Of a stretch of DNA of 64,000 bases, positions 36,794-46,270 are shown in pieces. Within the stretch, counting starts at the first letter, position 1. Each line of letters opens with the position of its first letter. The position numbers were made by a program, and so were the translations under genes. The notes under the pieces are model-generated. The model was not told the DNA's origin. It did no database searches and was given only the letters and a program-made list of their open reading frames with translations. The stretch covers positions 124,001 to 188,000 of the forward strand of contig NZ_OMPS01000048.1 in NCBI RefSeq assembly GCF_900313035.1, given 5' to 3'. The stretch is from Ruegeria sp. EL01. GTDB taxonomy: Bacteria; Pseudomonadota; Alphaproteobacteria; Rhodobacterales; Rhodobacteraceae.

Positions 36794-38724
36794 TCATTGA
36801 CCTCCAGCCGCACCAAGGCGGCACCAGCCTCGACCTGCGCCCCGGGTTCGACAAGTACCTCGGCAACCACGCCATCGCGTGCGGCCAACAGAGAATGCTC
36901 CATCTTCATCGCCTCAAGAATGGCCAGTCGATCACCTTCCGAAACGACTTGGCCCGCAGTTGCGAACACAGCTTTGACCAACCCGGGCATCGGCGCCTCG
37001 ATCACGTTGGTGTCACCTGCTGCACTGATATCCCGATCCAACGGATCAACACTCTCAAAGACCTGTCCATAGTCTTGGAAAACGGTGATCTCGGTTCCTG
37101 AGATTGCAACATTCGGCATTGGCCTTCCATCGACATGCCACCGGCCGTCACGACGTTGAGCAATCACCTGGACCTCACCAACGTGCCAGATTTGTCGGTT
37201 GGGGCCCTCGACCTGAACGTCCAAGTCCACAACTTCCCCGCCTTGCATCAACTGCGCGGCCCGATGCAACGGAGACCACAAGGTGAACCCGGTTTCATCA
37301 TGGGATTCGACCAGATCAAGCGCGTGCATCGCTGCCGCAACAAAGGTTGCTGGAACGACCTGGGCCTGTCGAACCAATGCATCAATATCCCGGCCAATCA
37401 GCCCTGTGTCGACGTCACCCGACGCAAATCCCGCGTGCCGAGTCAAAGCACCCAAGAACGCAAGATTGGTGACAGTCCCGCCAACCTCGGTCCCGCGCAA
37501 GGCACGATGCAGCGTTTCAAGGGCAACAGCACGTGTTGGCCCATGGACTACGACTTTCGAAATCATCGGGTCATACCACGGGCTGATCGTATCGCCGGCG
37601 CGCACACCGCTGTCGGCGCGGCACCCGTCCGGGAACCGCAGATGCGTCAATAGCCCCGTGGCTGGCAAGAAGCCTTTTGGGACATCCTCGGCATAGAGCC
37701 GCGCTTCGAACGCATGTCCATTGATCGACAGATCCTCTTGCCGCATCGGCAAGCTCTCACCTGACGCAACCCGCAATTGCCATTCTACCAGATCAACACC
37801 TGTAATCGCTTCGGTCACGGGGTGTTCCACCTGCAGGCGCGTGTTCATCTCCATGAACCAGAACCGATCCGGACGCAGACCGTCCGAAGCATCGACGATG
37901 AACTCGACCGTTCCCGCGCCTTTGTAGCCAATGGCTTCGGCGGCACGCACACCCGCCTGCCCCATCGCCTTGCGCATCTCAGACGTCATGCCCGGCGCCG
38001 GAGCTTCTTCGATCACTTTCTGGTGGCGACGCTGCAGCGAGCAATCGCGTTCGAACAGATGCACCGCATGGGTACCGTCGCCAAAGACCTGCACTTCGAT
38101 ATGGCGTGGCTTGGTAACGAATTTCTCAACCAGCACTGCGTCATTGCCAAAGGCGGTTCGCGCCTCGCCCATGGCACTGTCGAGCGCCATTGCGAAATCT
38201 TCGGGCTTTTCGACCAGTCGCATGCCTTTGCCGCCACCGCCAGCAACGGCCTTGATCAGAACCGGATACCCAATTGTATCGGCAGATTCAGCCAGATGTT
38301 CCGGGTCCTGATTGTCGCCGTGATATCCAGGAACCACCGGTACACCCGCTTGTTCCATCAGAACCTTAGCCGCGTCCTTGAGGCCCATCTTGCGGATCGC
38401 ATCCGCCGAAGGGCCAATAAACGTCAGCCCTGCAGCCTCAACCGCATCCACAAAATCGGGATTTTCGGACAGAAACCCGTAACCCGGATGGATCGCCTGC
38501 GCGTCTGTGTCCAAAGCCGCCTGAATGATCACATCGCCCTTGAGGTAGCTATCCGCCGGAGCTGAACCACCAATATGGATCGCCTCATCCGCCATCTGAA
38601 CATGTTTGGCCGCTGCATCTGCATCCGAATATACGGCGACACAGAACACACCCAGTTTCTGTGCCGTCTCCATCACGCGGCAAGCAATCTCACCTCGGTT
38701 GGCAATCAGGATTTTGTTGAACAT
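36790..38724 (-). CDS. liuD: Methylcrotonyl-CoA carboxylase, biotin-containing subunit
   Basis: The 644-residue subunit joins a biotin carboxylase with ATP-grasp domain (LIKAVAGGGGKGMRLVEKPE, then MEMNTRLQVEHPVTEAITG) to a C-terminal biotin carrier domain, with the biotinylated Lys607 in EAMKMEHS. With LiuB it carboxylates 3-methylcrotonyl-CoA to 3-methylglutaconyl-CoA. Similar subunits serve propionyl- or acetyl-CoA carboxylases; the neighbours decide here. It follows the ASCH gene by five bases. Confidence 0.92.
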   Translation of the reverse strand: MFNKILIANRGEIACRVMETAQKLGVFCVAVYSDADAAAKHVQMADEAIHIGGSAPADSYLKGDVIIQAALDTDAQAIHPGYGFLSENPDFVDAVEAAGLTFIGPSADAIRKMGLKDAAKVLMEQAGVPVVPGYHGDNQDPEHLAESADTIGYPVLIKAVAGGGGKGMRLVEKPEDFAMALDSAMGEARTAFGNDAVLVEKFVTKPRHIEVQVFGDGTHAVHLFERDCSLQRRHQKVIEEAPAPGMTSEMRKAMGQAGVRAAEAIGYKGAGTVEFIVDASDGLRPDRFWFMEMNTRLQVEHPVTEAITGVDLVEWQLRVASGESLPMRQEDLSINGHAFEARLYAEDVPKGFLPATGLLTHLRFPDGCRADSGVRAGDTISPWYDPMISKVVVHGPTRAVALETLHRALRGTEVGGTVTNLAFLGALTRHAGFASGDVDTGLIGRDIDALVRQAQVVPATFVAAAMHALDLVESHDETGFTLWSPLHRAAQLMQGGEVVDLDVQVEGPNRQIWHVGEVQVIAQRRDGRWHVDGRPMPNVAISGTEITVFQDYGQVFESVDPLDRDISAAGDTNVIEAPMPGLVKAVFATAGQVVSEGDRLAILEAMKMEHSLLAARDGVVAEVLVEPGAQVEAGAALVRLEVND

Positions 38725-38729
38725 CGTAG

Positions 38730-39155
38730 TTACCCCTTACCTGCCAAATCTTCGATCATACGAAACCGCTCGCATACCAATTCCATTTCAGGATCGAAGC
38801 CGCCATTGCGCTCGAAATAGCGTCGGTGCCCGTCGCGCCACCCGTCCAAAGTCTTGTTCTCGCCCTCGGCCAAAGCGAACTCTTCGGTGACATCGCAATA
38901 TCGCCGGATCGTGACTTCGAGCGTTTCGATCAACAAGGCTGGGCGGTCATCCCAGTCCAGCGCAATGTCGATGCGACCGGGGATCGGCATATCCGCGCTG
39001 CCTTCGGGATAATCCCGTTGCGCGCCGCAGGTGGCCGTTTTGACACCCGCACGTACCAATGCCAGCAGTTCGTCGCACAGGTCTCGGTTGTCCCCGAACT
39101 TGAACGTTTGTGCACTCGGGTACCGGGCTTTCACTTCTTCAAGTAAGCTACTCAT
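38730..39155 (-). CDS. ASCH domain protein between liuB and liuD
   Basis: The 141-residue protein has the ASCH pattern FGDNRDLCDELLALVRAGVK followed by TATCGAQRDYPEG and a late WRDGHRRYFERNGGFDPEM. ASCH domains have a PUA-like RNA-binding fold and some hydrolyse N4-acetylcytidine. It starts one base after the liuB stop and ends five bases before liuD, so it is transcribed with them, without an evident link to leucine breakdown. Confidence 0.8.
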   Translation of the reverse strand: MSSLLEEVKARYPSAQTFKFGDNRDLCDELLALVRAGVKTATCGAQRDYPEGSADMPIPGRIDIALDWDDRPALLIETLEVTIRRYCDVTEEFALAEGENKTLDGWRDGHRRYFERNGGFDPEMELVCERFRMIEDLAGKG

Positions 39156-39156
39156 C

Positions 39157-40761
39157 TCACATCCTGAACACGCCGAAACGTGTCTCCTCGATCGGGGCGT
39201 TCAGTGCTGCGTTCAGCGACAGAGACAATACATCCCGACTCTTGCGCGGGTCGATGATGCCGTCATCCCACAACCGGGCTGAGGCGTAGAGCGGGTGCGA
39301 CTGTTCCTCGAACATATCCAAGGTCGGGCGTTTGAATTCGGCCTCTTCCTCGGCAGACCATGTGCCACCCTGTCGTTCAATCCCATCGCGTTTGACGGTA
39401 GCCAAAACACCCGCTGCCTGCTCGCCGCCCATGACCGAGATACGCGAGTTCGGCCAGCTCCAAAGGAAACGTGGCTGATAAGCGCGCCCGGCCATGCCGT
39501 AATTCCCTGCCCCGAACGAGCCACCGACCAGCATAGTGATCTTCGGCACCGAGGTTGTCGCCACTGCCGTCACCATCTTGGCCCCGTGCCGCGCGATGCC
39601 TTCGTTTTCATACCTGCGACCAACCATAAACCCCGTGATGTTCTGTAAGAACACAAGCGGGATTTTGCGCTGCGAGCACAGCTCGACAAAATGCGCACCC
39701 TTCTGGGCGGCTTCGGAAAACAGTACGCCATTGTTGGCTATGATCCCGACCGGGCATCCTTTGACATGGGCAAACCCGGTCACCAGTGTTTCACCAAAGC
39801 GTGGCTTGAATTCATCAAAGCGCGAGCCATCGACCAGCCGCGCGATCACCTCACGAATGTCGTAGGGCGTGCGCAGATCAGCAGGGACAACGCCCAGGAT
39901 TTCGTCGGGATCATAGGCCGGGTCTTCGGGGCTGGCCCAGTCGACCGTCTGCACCTTACGCAGATTCAGTGACCCAACCGCGCGGCGCGCCAGAGCCAAC
40001 GCGTGCGTATCATCTTCGGCCAGATAATCGGCCACGCCAGACAGGCGGGTATGAACGTCACCACCGCCCAGATCCTCGGCGCTGACAACCTCACCCGTTG
40101 CCGCCTTTACCAGAGGGGGGCCAGCCAGAAAGATCGTACCCTGATCCTTCACGATGATCGTGACATCCGACATCGCAGGCACATAGGCTCCGCCCGCCGT
40201 GCATGATCCCATAACGACAGCGATCTGAGGAATGCCCCTCGCGCTCATCCGAGCCTGATTGTAGAAGATGCGGCCAAAGTGGTCGCGGTCCGGGAAGACC
40301 TCATCCTGATTGGGCAGGTTCGCCCCTCCACTGTCGACCAGATAGATGCAGGGCAGTTGGTTTTCCTCGGCAATCTCCTGCGCCCGCAGGTGTTTCTTGA
40401 CCGACATCGGGTAATAGGTACCGCCCTTCACTGTGGCATCGTTGCACACCACCATGACCTCACGCCCCTGCACCCGGCCAATGCCTGCGATGACCCCGGC
40501 ACAGGGCGCGGCATCGCCATACATCCCATGCGCCGCCGTTGCGCCGATCTCAAGGAACGGAGACCCCGCATCCAACAGGTTCGCCACCCGGCGCCGAGGC
40601 AGCATCTTGCCCCGCGATTCATGCCGCGCGCGCGATTTTTCACCTCCGCCCATGCGGGCCGCTTCGGCGGCGGCAGAGATTTGCGCCAGCGCTTCGAGAT
40701 GCGCCGCGCGGTTTGCTTTGAAACCCTCGGAGGCGGGCATGGCTTTGGATGTGAGTTTCAT
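39157..40761 (-). CDS. liuB: Methylcrotonyl-CoA carboxylase, carboxyltransferase subunit
   Basis: The 534-residue subunit transfers the carboxyl group from biotin to 3-methylcrotonyl-CoA. It has two crotonase-like halves, with [20 protein letters not shown] near the start, [35 protein letters not shown] and [22 protein letters not shown] 40761 has AGGGGTG upstream and overlaps the stop of the unknown membrane gene (ATGA). Confidence 0.93.
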   Translation of the reverse strand: MKLTSKAMPASEGFKANRAAHLEALAQISAAAEAARMGGGEKSRARHESRGKMLPRRRVANLLDAGSPFLEIGATAAHGMYGDAAPCAGVIAGIGRVQGREVMVVCNDATVKGGTYYPMSVKKHLRAQEIAEENQLPCIYLVDSGGANLPNQDEVFPDRDHFGRIFYNQARMSARGIPQIAVVMGSCTAGGAYVPAMSDVTIIVKDQGTIFLAGPPLVKAATGEVVSAEDLGGGDVHTRLSGVADYLAEDDTHALALARRAVGSLNLRKVQTVDWASPEDPAYDPDEILGVVPADLRTPYDIREVIARLVDGSRFDEFKPRFGETLVTGFAHVKGCPVGIIANNGVLFSEAAQKGAHFVELCSQRKIPLVFLQNITGFMVGRRYENEGIARHGAKMVTAVATTSVPKITMLVGGSFGAGNYGMAGRAYQPRFLWSWPNSRISVMGGEQAAGVLATVKRDGIERQGGTWSAEEEAEFKRPTLDMFEEQSHPLYASARLWDDGIIDPRKSRDVLSLSLNAALNAPIEETRFGVFRM

Positions 40762-41303
40762 ACTTTCACCCCTGAAAAATCGAAACCTGAATAGAAGAAC
40801 CAACAACCAAGGAGAAAAACTGTGAAGCTAATCACGCCCAGTACGTGCGGGACGATCCAAGCCCACCACGCTTTCCGATTTTTCTTTTCTATCTCTGTCT
40901 GAAAATCTCGACTCTCATCAGCACCATCGTAGCGAGAAGGTAAATAGGCCTTGATAATCAAGTGCTGGTCACGTGAGCGTGCCAATTCTTGGCTTTCATA
41001 AAACAAAGTCCAGTTTAGGTGGATTATGTAAGTACAGGCTAGCGAAGCAAGGAGGCAGAAAGCAAAGCAGCTACCAGCTAACATCGCCATTTTTTCTTCG
41101 TAGTCAGGCGAAAGTTTAGCCAGAGCAGGCAAAGCAATTAATGCGCCTCCCGAAATCAGCATGAAGTTCTTTACCGCCAGAATCCCGTATTCGTAACCGC
41201 GCTCAGAATAAGATCGAAGGTACTCTCCGTGGAAATCGTTGTTTCGCTGTCGCGCGGCTTCATATCCCGGCCAGTCGTCAGTTGGTTTTTCGTTGTCTGC
41301 CAT
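40758..41303 (-). CDS. Unknown membrane protein inserted in the liu cluster
   Basis: The 181-residue protein has a charged N-terminus, membrane segments at about 42-61, 75-95 and 152-175 (one is [18 protein letters not shown]), and a polar stretch between the last two. No family was recognised. It starts at ATG 41303 sharing a base with the stop of the acyl-CoA synthetase gene (TAATG) and ends over the liuB ATG. Rows I counted are 38-50% G+C against 63% in the synthetase gene. It looks like a late insertion that kept coupling. Confidence 0.72.
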   Translation of the reverse strand: MADNEKPTDDWPGYEAARQRNNDFHGEYLRSYSERGYEYGILAVKNFMLISGGALIALPALAKLSPDYEEKMAMLAGSCFAFCLLASLACTYIIHLNWTLFYESQELARSRDQHLIIKAYLPSRYDGADESRDFQTEIEKKNRKAWWAWIVPHVLGVISFTVFLLGCWFFYSGFDFSGVKV

Positions 41304-42823
41304 TACAATTCTCCCACCGCCCGCGCCTTCAATTCCTTGCGGATCACCTTCCCGGTCACCGTCATCGGCAATTCCTCCAGAAACGCCACCTCGCGCGGGT
41401 AGGAATACTGCGCCAGACGGTCCTTGACCCAGTCCTGCAACTCGGCGCCCGAGACCACGACCTCCGGTTTCAATACCACGTAAGCCTTCACAATCTCGGT
41501 CCGCAGCGGGTCGGGTTTGCCGACCACGCCCACCGTTGCAACCGCCGGGTGGGCCAGAAGGCAATCTTCGATTTCCGCCGGACCGATGCGATAGCCAGCG
41601 GATGTAATCACATCGTCATCGCGACCGACGAAGCGCAGATAATCCCCTTCCCACACGCCGCGATCACCGGTGATCATCCAGTCGCCCCGGTACTTTTCAG
41701 CCGTCGCCTCGGGCCGGTTCCAGTATTCCAACATCATCGAGGCCGTGCCGCGCCGGATGGCCACGTCCCCCTCTTCCTCGGTCGGATTGCCATCCTCGTC
41801 GACAACTGCCACCTCATGCGCCGGCACCGGCTTGCCGATGCAGCCGGGTTGAACAGGGAAATCCTCGGCGCAGGAGGATACGACCATATTGCATTCGGTC
41901 TGCCCGTAAAACTCGTTTATCTTCAGGCCAAACGCTTGCTGTCCCCATGCCAGCATTTCGGCGCCCAGCGGCTCGCCACCTGACGCGACCGAACGCAGGC
42001 CTGATATGCTTTGATCCGCTGCTTTGAGCATGCGCAAAGCGGTCGGCGGAAAAAACACATTGCGCACCCGGCCGCGTGCAATCACGTCGGCGCAAGCCTC
42101 GGGCGAGAACTTCTCTAGCCGCGCTGCGACAACCGGAATACCCAGCGCCAGCCCGGGCATCAGCACGTCGAACAACCCACCGATCCAGGCCCAGTCCGCT
42201 GGCGTCCACAGGCAATCTCCGCATTGCAGGTGGTTGTGGCTGATCGACACGCCCGGAAGGTGCCCGGTCAGCACCCGATGCCCATGGAGCGCGCCCTTTG
42301 GGCTGCCTGTTGTTCCAGATGTATAGATCAACACGGCAGGGTCATCGGGGCCGGTTGCAGCGAACGCAATGTCTGCGCCCGTCTCGGCAATCGTTGCCGC
42401 GATGAGGGGCTTGGCCAGATCGCCAATCAAATCTGCGCCCTGATCATCCGTCAGAACTATCTTTGCCCCTGCATCAGTAATACGCGTCCGCAGAGCGTCT
42501 TGTTTGAACAGTTTGAACAGCGGGACGGATATCGCGCCGATTTTCCAGATCGCCAAATGCGCGGCTGCGCACCACGGCGATTGACTGAGCAACACGCCAA
42601 CTCGATCCCCGGGTCGCACTCTTGACAGTAACGCGCGGGCAATGCCGTCGGTCATCTGCGACAGCTGACCATAAGTGACATCGTGCCTGGAAGCCCCGGT
42701 CAAATCGATAAGCGCCACCTTGTCGGACGGATGGTTCAGGCACTGACGCGCCATGTTCAGCTGATCCGGGAGATCCCAGCCACCCTCAGGGCGCAAACCC
42801 GGTATGCGCCTAGTGTCTACCAC
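41303..42823 (-). CDS. AMP-dependent acyl-CoA synthetase
   Basis: The 506-residue adenylate-forming enzyme has the P-loop AVLIYTSGTTGSPKGALHGH, NEFYGQTECN, the DRGVWEGDYLRFVGRDDDVI hinge region, and a C-terminal Lys in TVTGKVIRKEL that would be used in adenylation. It activates a carboxylic acid to its CoA thioester. In this cluster isovalerate, acetoacetate or another short acid is plausible. The start is taken as GTG 42823, after AAAGGA; GTG 42868 is the alternative. It is divergent from ompW. Confidence 0.85.
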   Translation of the reverse strand: MVDTRRIPGLRPEGGWDLPDQLNMARQCLNHPSDKVALIDLTGASRHDVTYGQLSQMTDGIARALLSRVRPGDRVGVLLSQSPWCAAAHLAIWKIGAISVPLFKLFKQDALRTRITDAGAKIVLTDDQGADLIGDLAKPLIAATIAETGADIAFAATGPDDPAVLIYTSGTTGSPKGALHGHRVLTGHLPGVSISHNHLQCGDCLWTPADWAWIGGLFDVLMPGLALGIPVVAARLEKFSPEACADVIARGRVRNVFFPPTALRMLKAADQSISGLRSVASGGEPLGAEMLAWGQQAFGLKINEFYGQTECNMVVSSCAEDFPVQPGCIGKPVPAHEVAVVDEDGNPTEEEGDVAIRRGTASMMLEYWNRPEATAEKYRGDWMITGDRGVWEGDYLRFVGRDDDVITSAGYRIGPAEIEDCLLAHPAVATVGVVGKPDPLRTEIVKAYVVLKPEVVVSGAELQDWVKDRLAQYSYPREVAFLEELPMTVTGKVIRKELKARAVGEL

Positions 42824-42959
42824 GGCGAATTTCCTTTGTTTTTCCGAAAGTTCGCGACTCAGGCTCACCCAACAACTTCACACGGATTTGATACAGATCA
42901 GAGTTTGCAAAACGCTTTGCTGCGAAGCCAAGCGCATCAACACAACCAAAGGCAAGACA

Positions 42960-43565
42960 ATGACAAAGAAACTCGCCGCTTTGACCCTGTCCACCGCGCT
43001 CGTGGCTTTGGCCGTTCCCGCATTTTCCCAATCGCAGGGTGACTGGACGCTTGGTATTGGTGTCGGCTATCTGGACCCGAAATCGGACAACAGAACCCTT
43101 GCGGGCCTGAACGCCGAGATCGATGCAGATACGCGCCCGATCTTCACTGCCGAATACTTCATCCGTGACAACCTGGGCATCGAGCTGCTGGCCGCCACCC
43201 CGTTCAGCCACGATATCACCCTTGGTGGAAGCACCGATGCAGGCAGCGTCAAGCACTTGCCGCCGACCTTGTCGCTGAACTATCACATCCCGACGAACAC
43301 GGCCTGGAAGCCGTATGTTGGCGCGGGTCTGAACTATACCATATTCTTTGACGAGCAGTCCTCGCTGGGCAATCTGAAGGTGGACAACTCCTTCGGCGTC
43401 TCGTTGCAGGCCGGTCTGGACTACGCGATCACCGACAAGGGCGCTGTGCGTCTGAACGTGCGCTGGTTCGATATCGACTCCGATGTCACGCTGGACGGCG
43501 CCAATATTGGCACGGCAGAAATCGATCCCTGGCTGATCGGCCTGTCTTACGTTCATCGCTTCTGA
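42960..43565 (+). CDS. ompW: OmpW family outer-membrane protein
   Basis: The 201-residue protein has a signal peptide (KKLAALTLSTALVALAVPAF, cut near residue 22) and an eight-strand barrel pattern: GDWTLGIGVGYLDPKSD, FTAEYFIRDNLGIELLAATP, WKPYVGAGLNYTIFF and a final Phe after IGLSYVHR. OmpW forms a small hydrophobic channel. ATG 42960 fits the signal peptide; the frame runs open upstream to 42804. It stands alone on the plus strand inside the liu cluster. Confidence 0.9.
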   Translation: MTKKLAALTLSTALVALAVPAFSQSQGDWTLGIGVGYLDPKSDNRTLAGLNAEIDADTRPIFTAEYFIRDNLGIELLAATPFSHDITLGGSTDAGSVKHLPPTLSLNYHIPTNTAWKPYVGAGLNYTIFFDEQSSLGNLKVDNSFGVSLQAGLDYAITDKGAVRLNVRWFDIDSDVTLDGANIGTAEIDPWLIGLSYVHRF

Positions 43566-43579
43566 TCCTTTGATCGGAT

Positions 43580-43608
43580 CGCCCCGCAGTGACCTCGTCT
43601 GTGGGGCG
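43580..43608. terminator. Terminator-like hairpin after ompW
   Basis: A 10-bp stem (CGCCCCGCAG at 43580-43589 with CTGTGGGGCG at 43599-43608, one G-U pair) has a 9-base loop. It sits between the ompW stop and the convergent LprI-like gene stop, two bases from the latter, and could serve both. T-runs are weak on either side. Confidence 0.55.
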
Positions 43609-43609
43609 T

Positions 43610-44170
43610 TCACTTTGAGTGGTTTGTCAGTCCCAAATTCCTCAGATCCGAGATCCTCTCGGCCCGCAAGTTAATGCGGCAAGTGTACTGAGTCGTGCTG
43701 CCTGCAGTCCCTCCTATCCAATGCGCCATTTCCAAGTCACATCGGTCTTTGATTGTAGCAAGCCAACCAGCCTCCGTCCGAAGGAAAAGCTCCGTGTTTC
43801 CGGTGAATTCTCTATCCGTGTAGAAGGCATCCCGATCCAGATGAATCGCCCCGCGGAGCGTCAATTCAACAGTTTCTGAATACAGCAGATCCCAAAGTTT
43901 CAGCTCATTTTTCCAGCAGCTATCCTGTTCAACCCGCGAAACATTTGACTGATCGGAGACCAGCCTATCTTGGCATTCCCTCACCGTCATCTCAGCACAA
44001 GCAGTGCCCGTTACGCTAAACTCATCTGTTTCAATGCATGCTCGTAAAGCAACCAGATCTTCTGCTCTTTGCAATTCAAAACGGTTCCATTCTTCGCCTG
44101 CGTCTGAATATCCAGGCGGCGCGTGGACCAGCGAAACAACTACTGCGACGAGAACACTAAGAACGCGCAT
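43610..44170 (-). CDS. Exported LprI/DUF1311-like protein
   Basis: The 186-residue protein begins with a signal peptide (RVLSVLVAVVVSLVHAPPGY) and has the LprI-like pattern of spaced cysteines: TACAEMTVRECQDRLV, then QDSCWKNELKLWDLLYSE. Other members inhibit lysozyme or have unknown roles; the match is partial. It starts 4 bases after liuA on the same strand. Rows counted are about 50-53% G+C, lower than the liu genes. It would be read from the liuA promoter. Confidence 0.65.
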   Translation of the reverse strand: MRVLSVLVAVVVSLVHAPPGYSDAGEEWNRFELQRAEDLVALRACIETDEFSVTGTACAEMTVRECQDRLVSDQSNVSRVEQDSCWKNELKLWDLLYSETVELTLRGAIHLDRDAFYTDREFTGNTELFLRTEAGWLATIKDRCDLEMAHWIGGTAGSTTQYTCRINLRAERISDLRNLGLTNHSK

Positions 44171-44174
44171 TATC

Positions 44175-45341
44175 TTAGCCTCCCATTGTCGTCATCAACT
44201 CGCGCCCGATCAGCATCCGGCGGATTTCGCTGGTTCCCGCCCCGATTTCCATCAGTTTGGCGTCCCGGAAAATTCGGCTGACTGCCGAGTCCGCAAGGAA
44301 CCCGGCACCACCCATCGCCTGAACGGCCTGATGTGCCTGAACCATCGCCTGTTCCGAAGCGTAGAGGCAGCACGCTGCCGCGTCCTGACGGGTAACATCG
44401 CCCCGGTCACAGGCCTTGGCTACCTCATAGACGTAGGCGCGCGCTGAATTCATCGCAGTGTACATGTCTGCAATCTTGCCCTGCATCAGTTGGAAGCTGC
44501 CGATGGGTTTGCCAAACTGCTTGCGCTCGGCCAGATACGGCAGGATCTCATCCAGGCAGGCGGCCATGATCCCGGTGCCGATCCCGGCCAGAACTACGCG
44601 TTCATAGTCCAGCCCCGACATAAGAACGGCAACACCTTTACCCTCTTCGCCCAGAACATTCTCGAATGGGACTTCGACATCGTCAAAGATCAGCTCGGCC
44701 GTGTTTGATCCGCGCATGCCAAGCTTTTCAAAATGGGGAGAGGTGGAAAAGCCCGTCATCTCTTTCTCGATCAGGAAGGCGGTGATCCCCTTGGAGCCCG
44801 CATCTGGATCGGTCTTGGCATAGACGACCAACGTATCCGCATCCGGACCGTTGGTGATCCAGTATTTGTTCCCGTTCAGGCGATAGTGATCGTTGCGCTT
44901 TTCCGCGCGCAGCTTCATCGACACAACATCAGACCCGGCAGATGCTTCGGACATGGCCAACGCACCGACGTGATCGCCTGAGATCAGACGCGGCAGGTAT
45001 TTCTGCTTTTGCTCTTCTGTTCCGTTCAGCTTGATCTGGTTCACACACAGGTTCGAATGCGCCCCGTAAGACAGTGACACCGAGGCCGACGCGCGCGCGA
45101 CCTCTTCCACAGCAATCGTATGTGCAAGATAGGACATTCCCGCGCCGCCATATTCTTCGGACACGGTCACGCCCAACAGGCCAAGCTCTCCCATCTCTTT
45201 CCACAGTTCGTTGGGAAAGGCGTTAGAGGCATCAACTTCGGCCGCCATCGGCTTGACCCGTTCCTGCGCCCAGCGATGCACCATTTCGCGCAGCGCGTTA
45301 ACATCTTCACCCAGATCAAATTGCATCGTTGCCTGGAACAT
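44175..45341 (-). CDS. liuA: Isovaleryl-CoA dehydrogenase
   Basis: The 388-residue flavoenzyme oxidises isovaleryl-CoA to 3-methylcrotonyl-CoA, the first committed step of the leucine pathway after the keto-acid dehydrogenase. Acyl-CoA dehydrogenase motifs are [39 protein letters not shown] and [20 protein letters not shown]. The catalytic Glu is in [12 protein letters not shown], the position special to isovaleryl-CoA dehydrogenases. ATG 45341 follows GGGAAAG; the upstream ATG at 45386 is excluded if the promoter described here is used. It is first in the cluster. Confidence 0.93.
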   Translation of the reverse strand: MFQATMQFDLGEDVNALREMVHRWAQERVKPMAAEVDASNAFPNELWKEMGELGLLGVTVSEEYGGAGMSYLAHTIAVEEVARASASVSLSYGAHSNLCVNQIKLNGTEEQKQKYLPRLISGDHVGALAMSEASAGSDVVSMKLRAEKRNDHYRLNGNKYWITNGPDADTLVVYAKTDPDAGSKGITAFLIEKEMTGFSTSPHFEKLGMRGSNTAELIFDDVEVPFENVLGEEGKGVAVLMSGLDYERVVLAGIGTGIMAACLDEILPYLAERKQFGKPIGSFQLMQGKIADMYTAMNSARAYVYEVAKACDRGDVTRQDAAACCLYASEQAMVQAHQAVQAMGGAGFLADSAVSRIFRDAKLMEIGAGTSEIRRMLIGRELMTTMGG

Positions 45342-45366
45342 ATCGCTTTCCCGTACGTCGCCAAAA

Positions 45367-45390
45367 ATAATTGAACACTCGTTCATTAAT
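45367..45390. promoter_or_regulatory. Inverted-repeat operator candidate at the liuA promoter
   Basis: A 24-base near-palindrome has an inner perfect repeat TGAAC-N4-GTTCA (minus strand) and AT-rich outer arms that match in part. It starts in the -10 hexamer of the liuA promoter and runs over the expected start point, the usual place for a repressor. The form suits a TetR-type or similar dimer; no regulator gene is near. Confidence 0.5.
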
Positions 45391-45414
45391 AGCGACGCAA
45401 GAGATTGCTGTCCA
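45386..45414 (-). promoter_or_regulatory. Promoter of liuA
   Basis: On the minus strand TGGACA (45414-45409) stands exactly 17 bases before TATTAA (45391-45386). The hexamers match the sigma-70 consensus at five and four of six positions. Transcription would start near 45379, about 38 bases before the liuA ATG. Confidence 0.55.
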
Positions 45415-45428
45415 GTCAGAATACTGCC

Positions 45429-46151
45429 TTAGTGGTTGACGAACTCTCCCAGGCTGATCCTCCCGTCCCTATCCGTATCGAGTTGCTTTAGAATCTCGGG
45501 GGCCCGGGCGGCGCTATGCATGCCGATGGCGGCTCTGCATTCAGCGTTGACCTTTGCTTCGTCTTCTCGAAAACCGAATTCCAGCTCATACAAGCTTATG
45601 AACCCATCTTCGTTTTTGTCGGCAGATATGAAATCATCTGCCCGGTAGCGTTCGTTCGACGCAATCAGCTCTGACAACGTGATACGCCCGTCCTTGTCGG
45701 AATCGGAAAACGCAATCTGCCCGTCTGCCAACTCTTCAGGTGTCATTGACCATTTCTTGGCAAGTTCGGTTCCATCGCAATCGCTGGGCAAATCCACCGT
45801 GGCCGCCCGCCGCCTCATGACTTGCAGCATTTCGGCACGATCAACAAAACCGTCGCCATTTACATCTTTCTCATGAAACTGACCGGTAAAATCCGTTTTT
45901 GCCTGCGCACCCGATAGGGACGCGCCTGCAAGAATAGCGATTGTAAGGACCGCGGGGGATGCGGCAATTGTTATCTTTTTCAAGGTCGAGGCCTCCTTCG
46001 TTTTTGAATGAGGCACCCCATCTTCGGCAATCAATCGGCGCAGCGCAGCGCTCATGGTCTCACCCCGGGCCGTAACCCGCGACGCGAACGCATTCTTTTC
46101 AGACAGGCTGAGCCGGACTTCGAGGGATTCTGACTTCTTCTCTTTTCGCAT
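45429..46151 (-). CDS. Membrane-anchored EF-hand protein with N-terminal ribbon-helix-helix domain
   Basis: The 240-residue protein has three parts. Residues 9-44 fit a CopG/Arc ribbon-helix-helix fold (LEVRLSLSEKNAFASRV, then GETMSAALRRLIAED). Residues 57-84 form one membrane segment (ITIAASPAVLTIAILAGASL). Four EF-hand loops follow, at 96-107 (DVNGDGFVDRAE), 140-151 (DSDKDGRITLSE), 168-179 (DKNEDGFISLYE) and 225-236 (DTDRDGRISLGE). DNA binding inside the cell and calcium binding in the periplasm would be joined in one chain. The segment could also be read as a signal peptide. ATG 46151 was chosen for the RHH start. Confidence 0.72.
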   Translation of the reverse strand: MRKEKKSESLEVRLSLSEKNAFASRVTARGETMSAALRRLIAEDGVPHSKTKEASTLKKITIAASPAVLTIAILAGASLSGAQAKTDFTGQFHEKDVNGDGFVDRAEMLQVMRRRAATVDLPSDCDGTELAKKWSMTPEELADGQIAFSDSDKDGRITLSELIASNERYRADDFISADKNEDGFISLYELEFGFREDEAKVNAECRAAIGMHSAARAPEILKQLDTDRDGRISLGEFVNH

Positions 46152-46270
46152 GGTTCCGCATTGATTTTGATGGCGTGCCTGCTCAAAAACGCAAGGGTAT
46201 CCCAAAAATGCTAGCAGGATAGCGTCCAGACGCGAGGGAATTCGTGTCCGGACAGGCCGATTGGTGAAAA

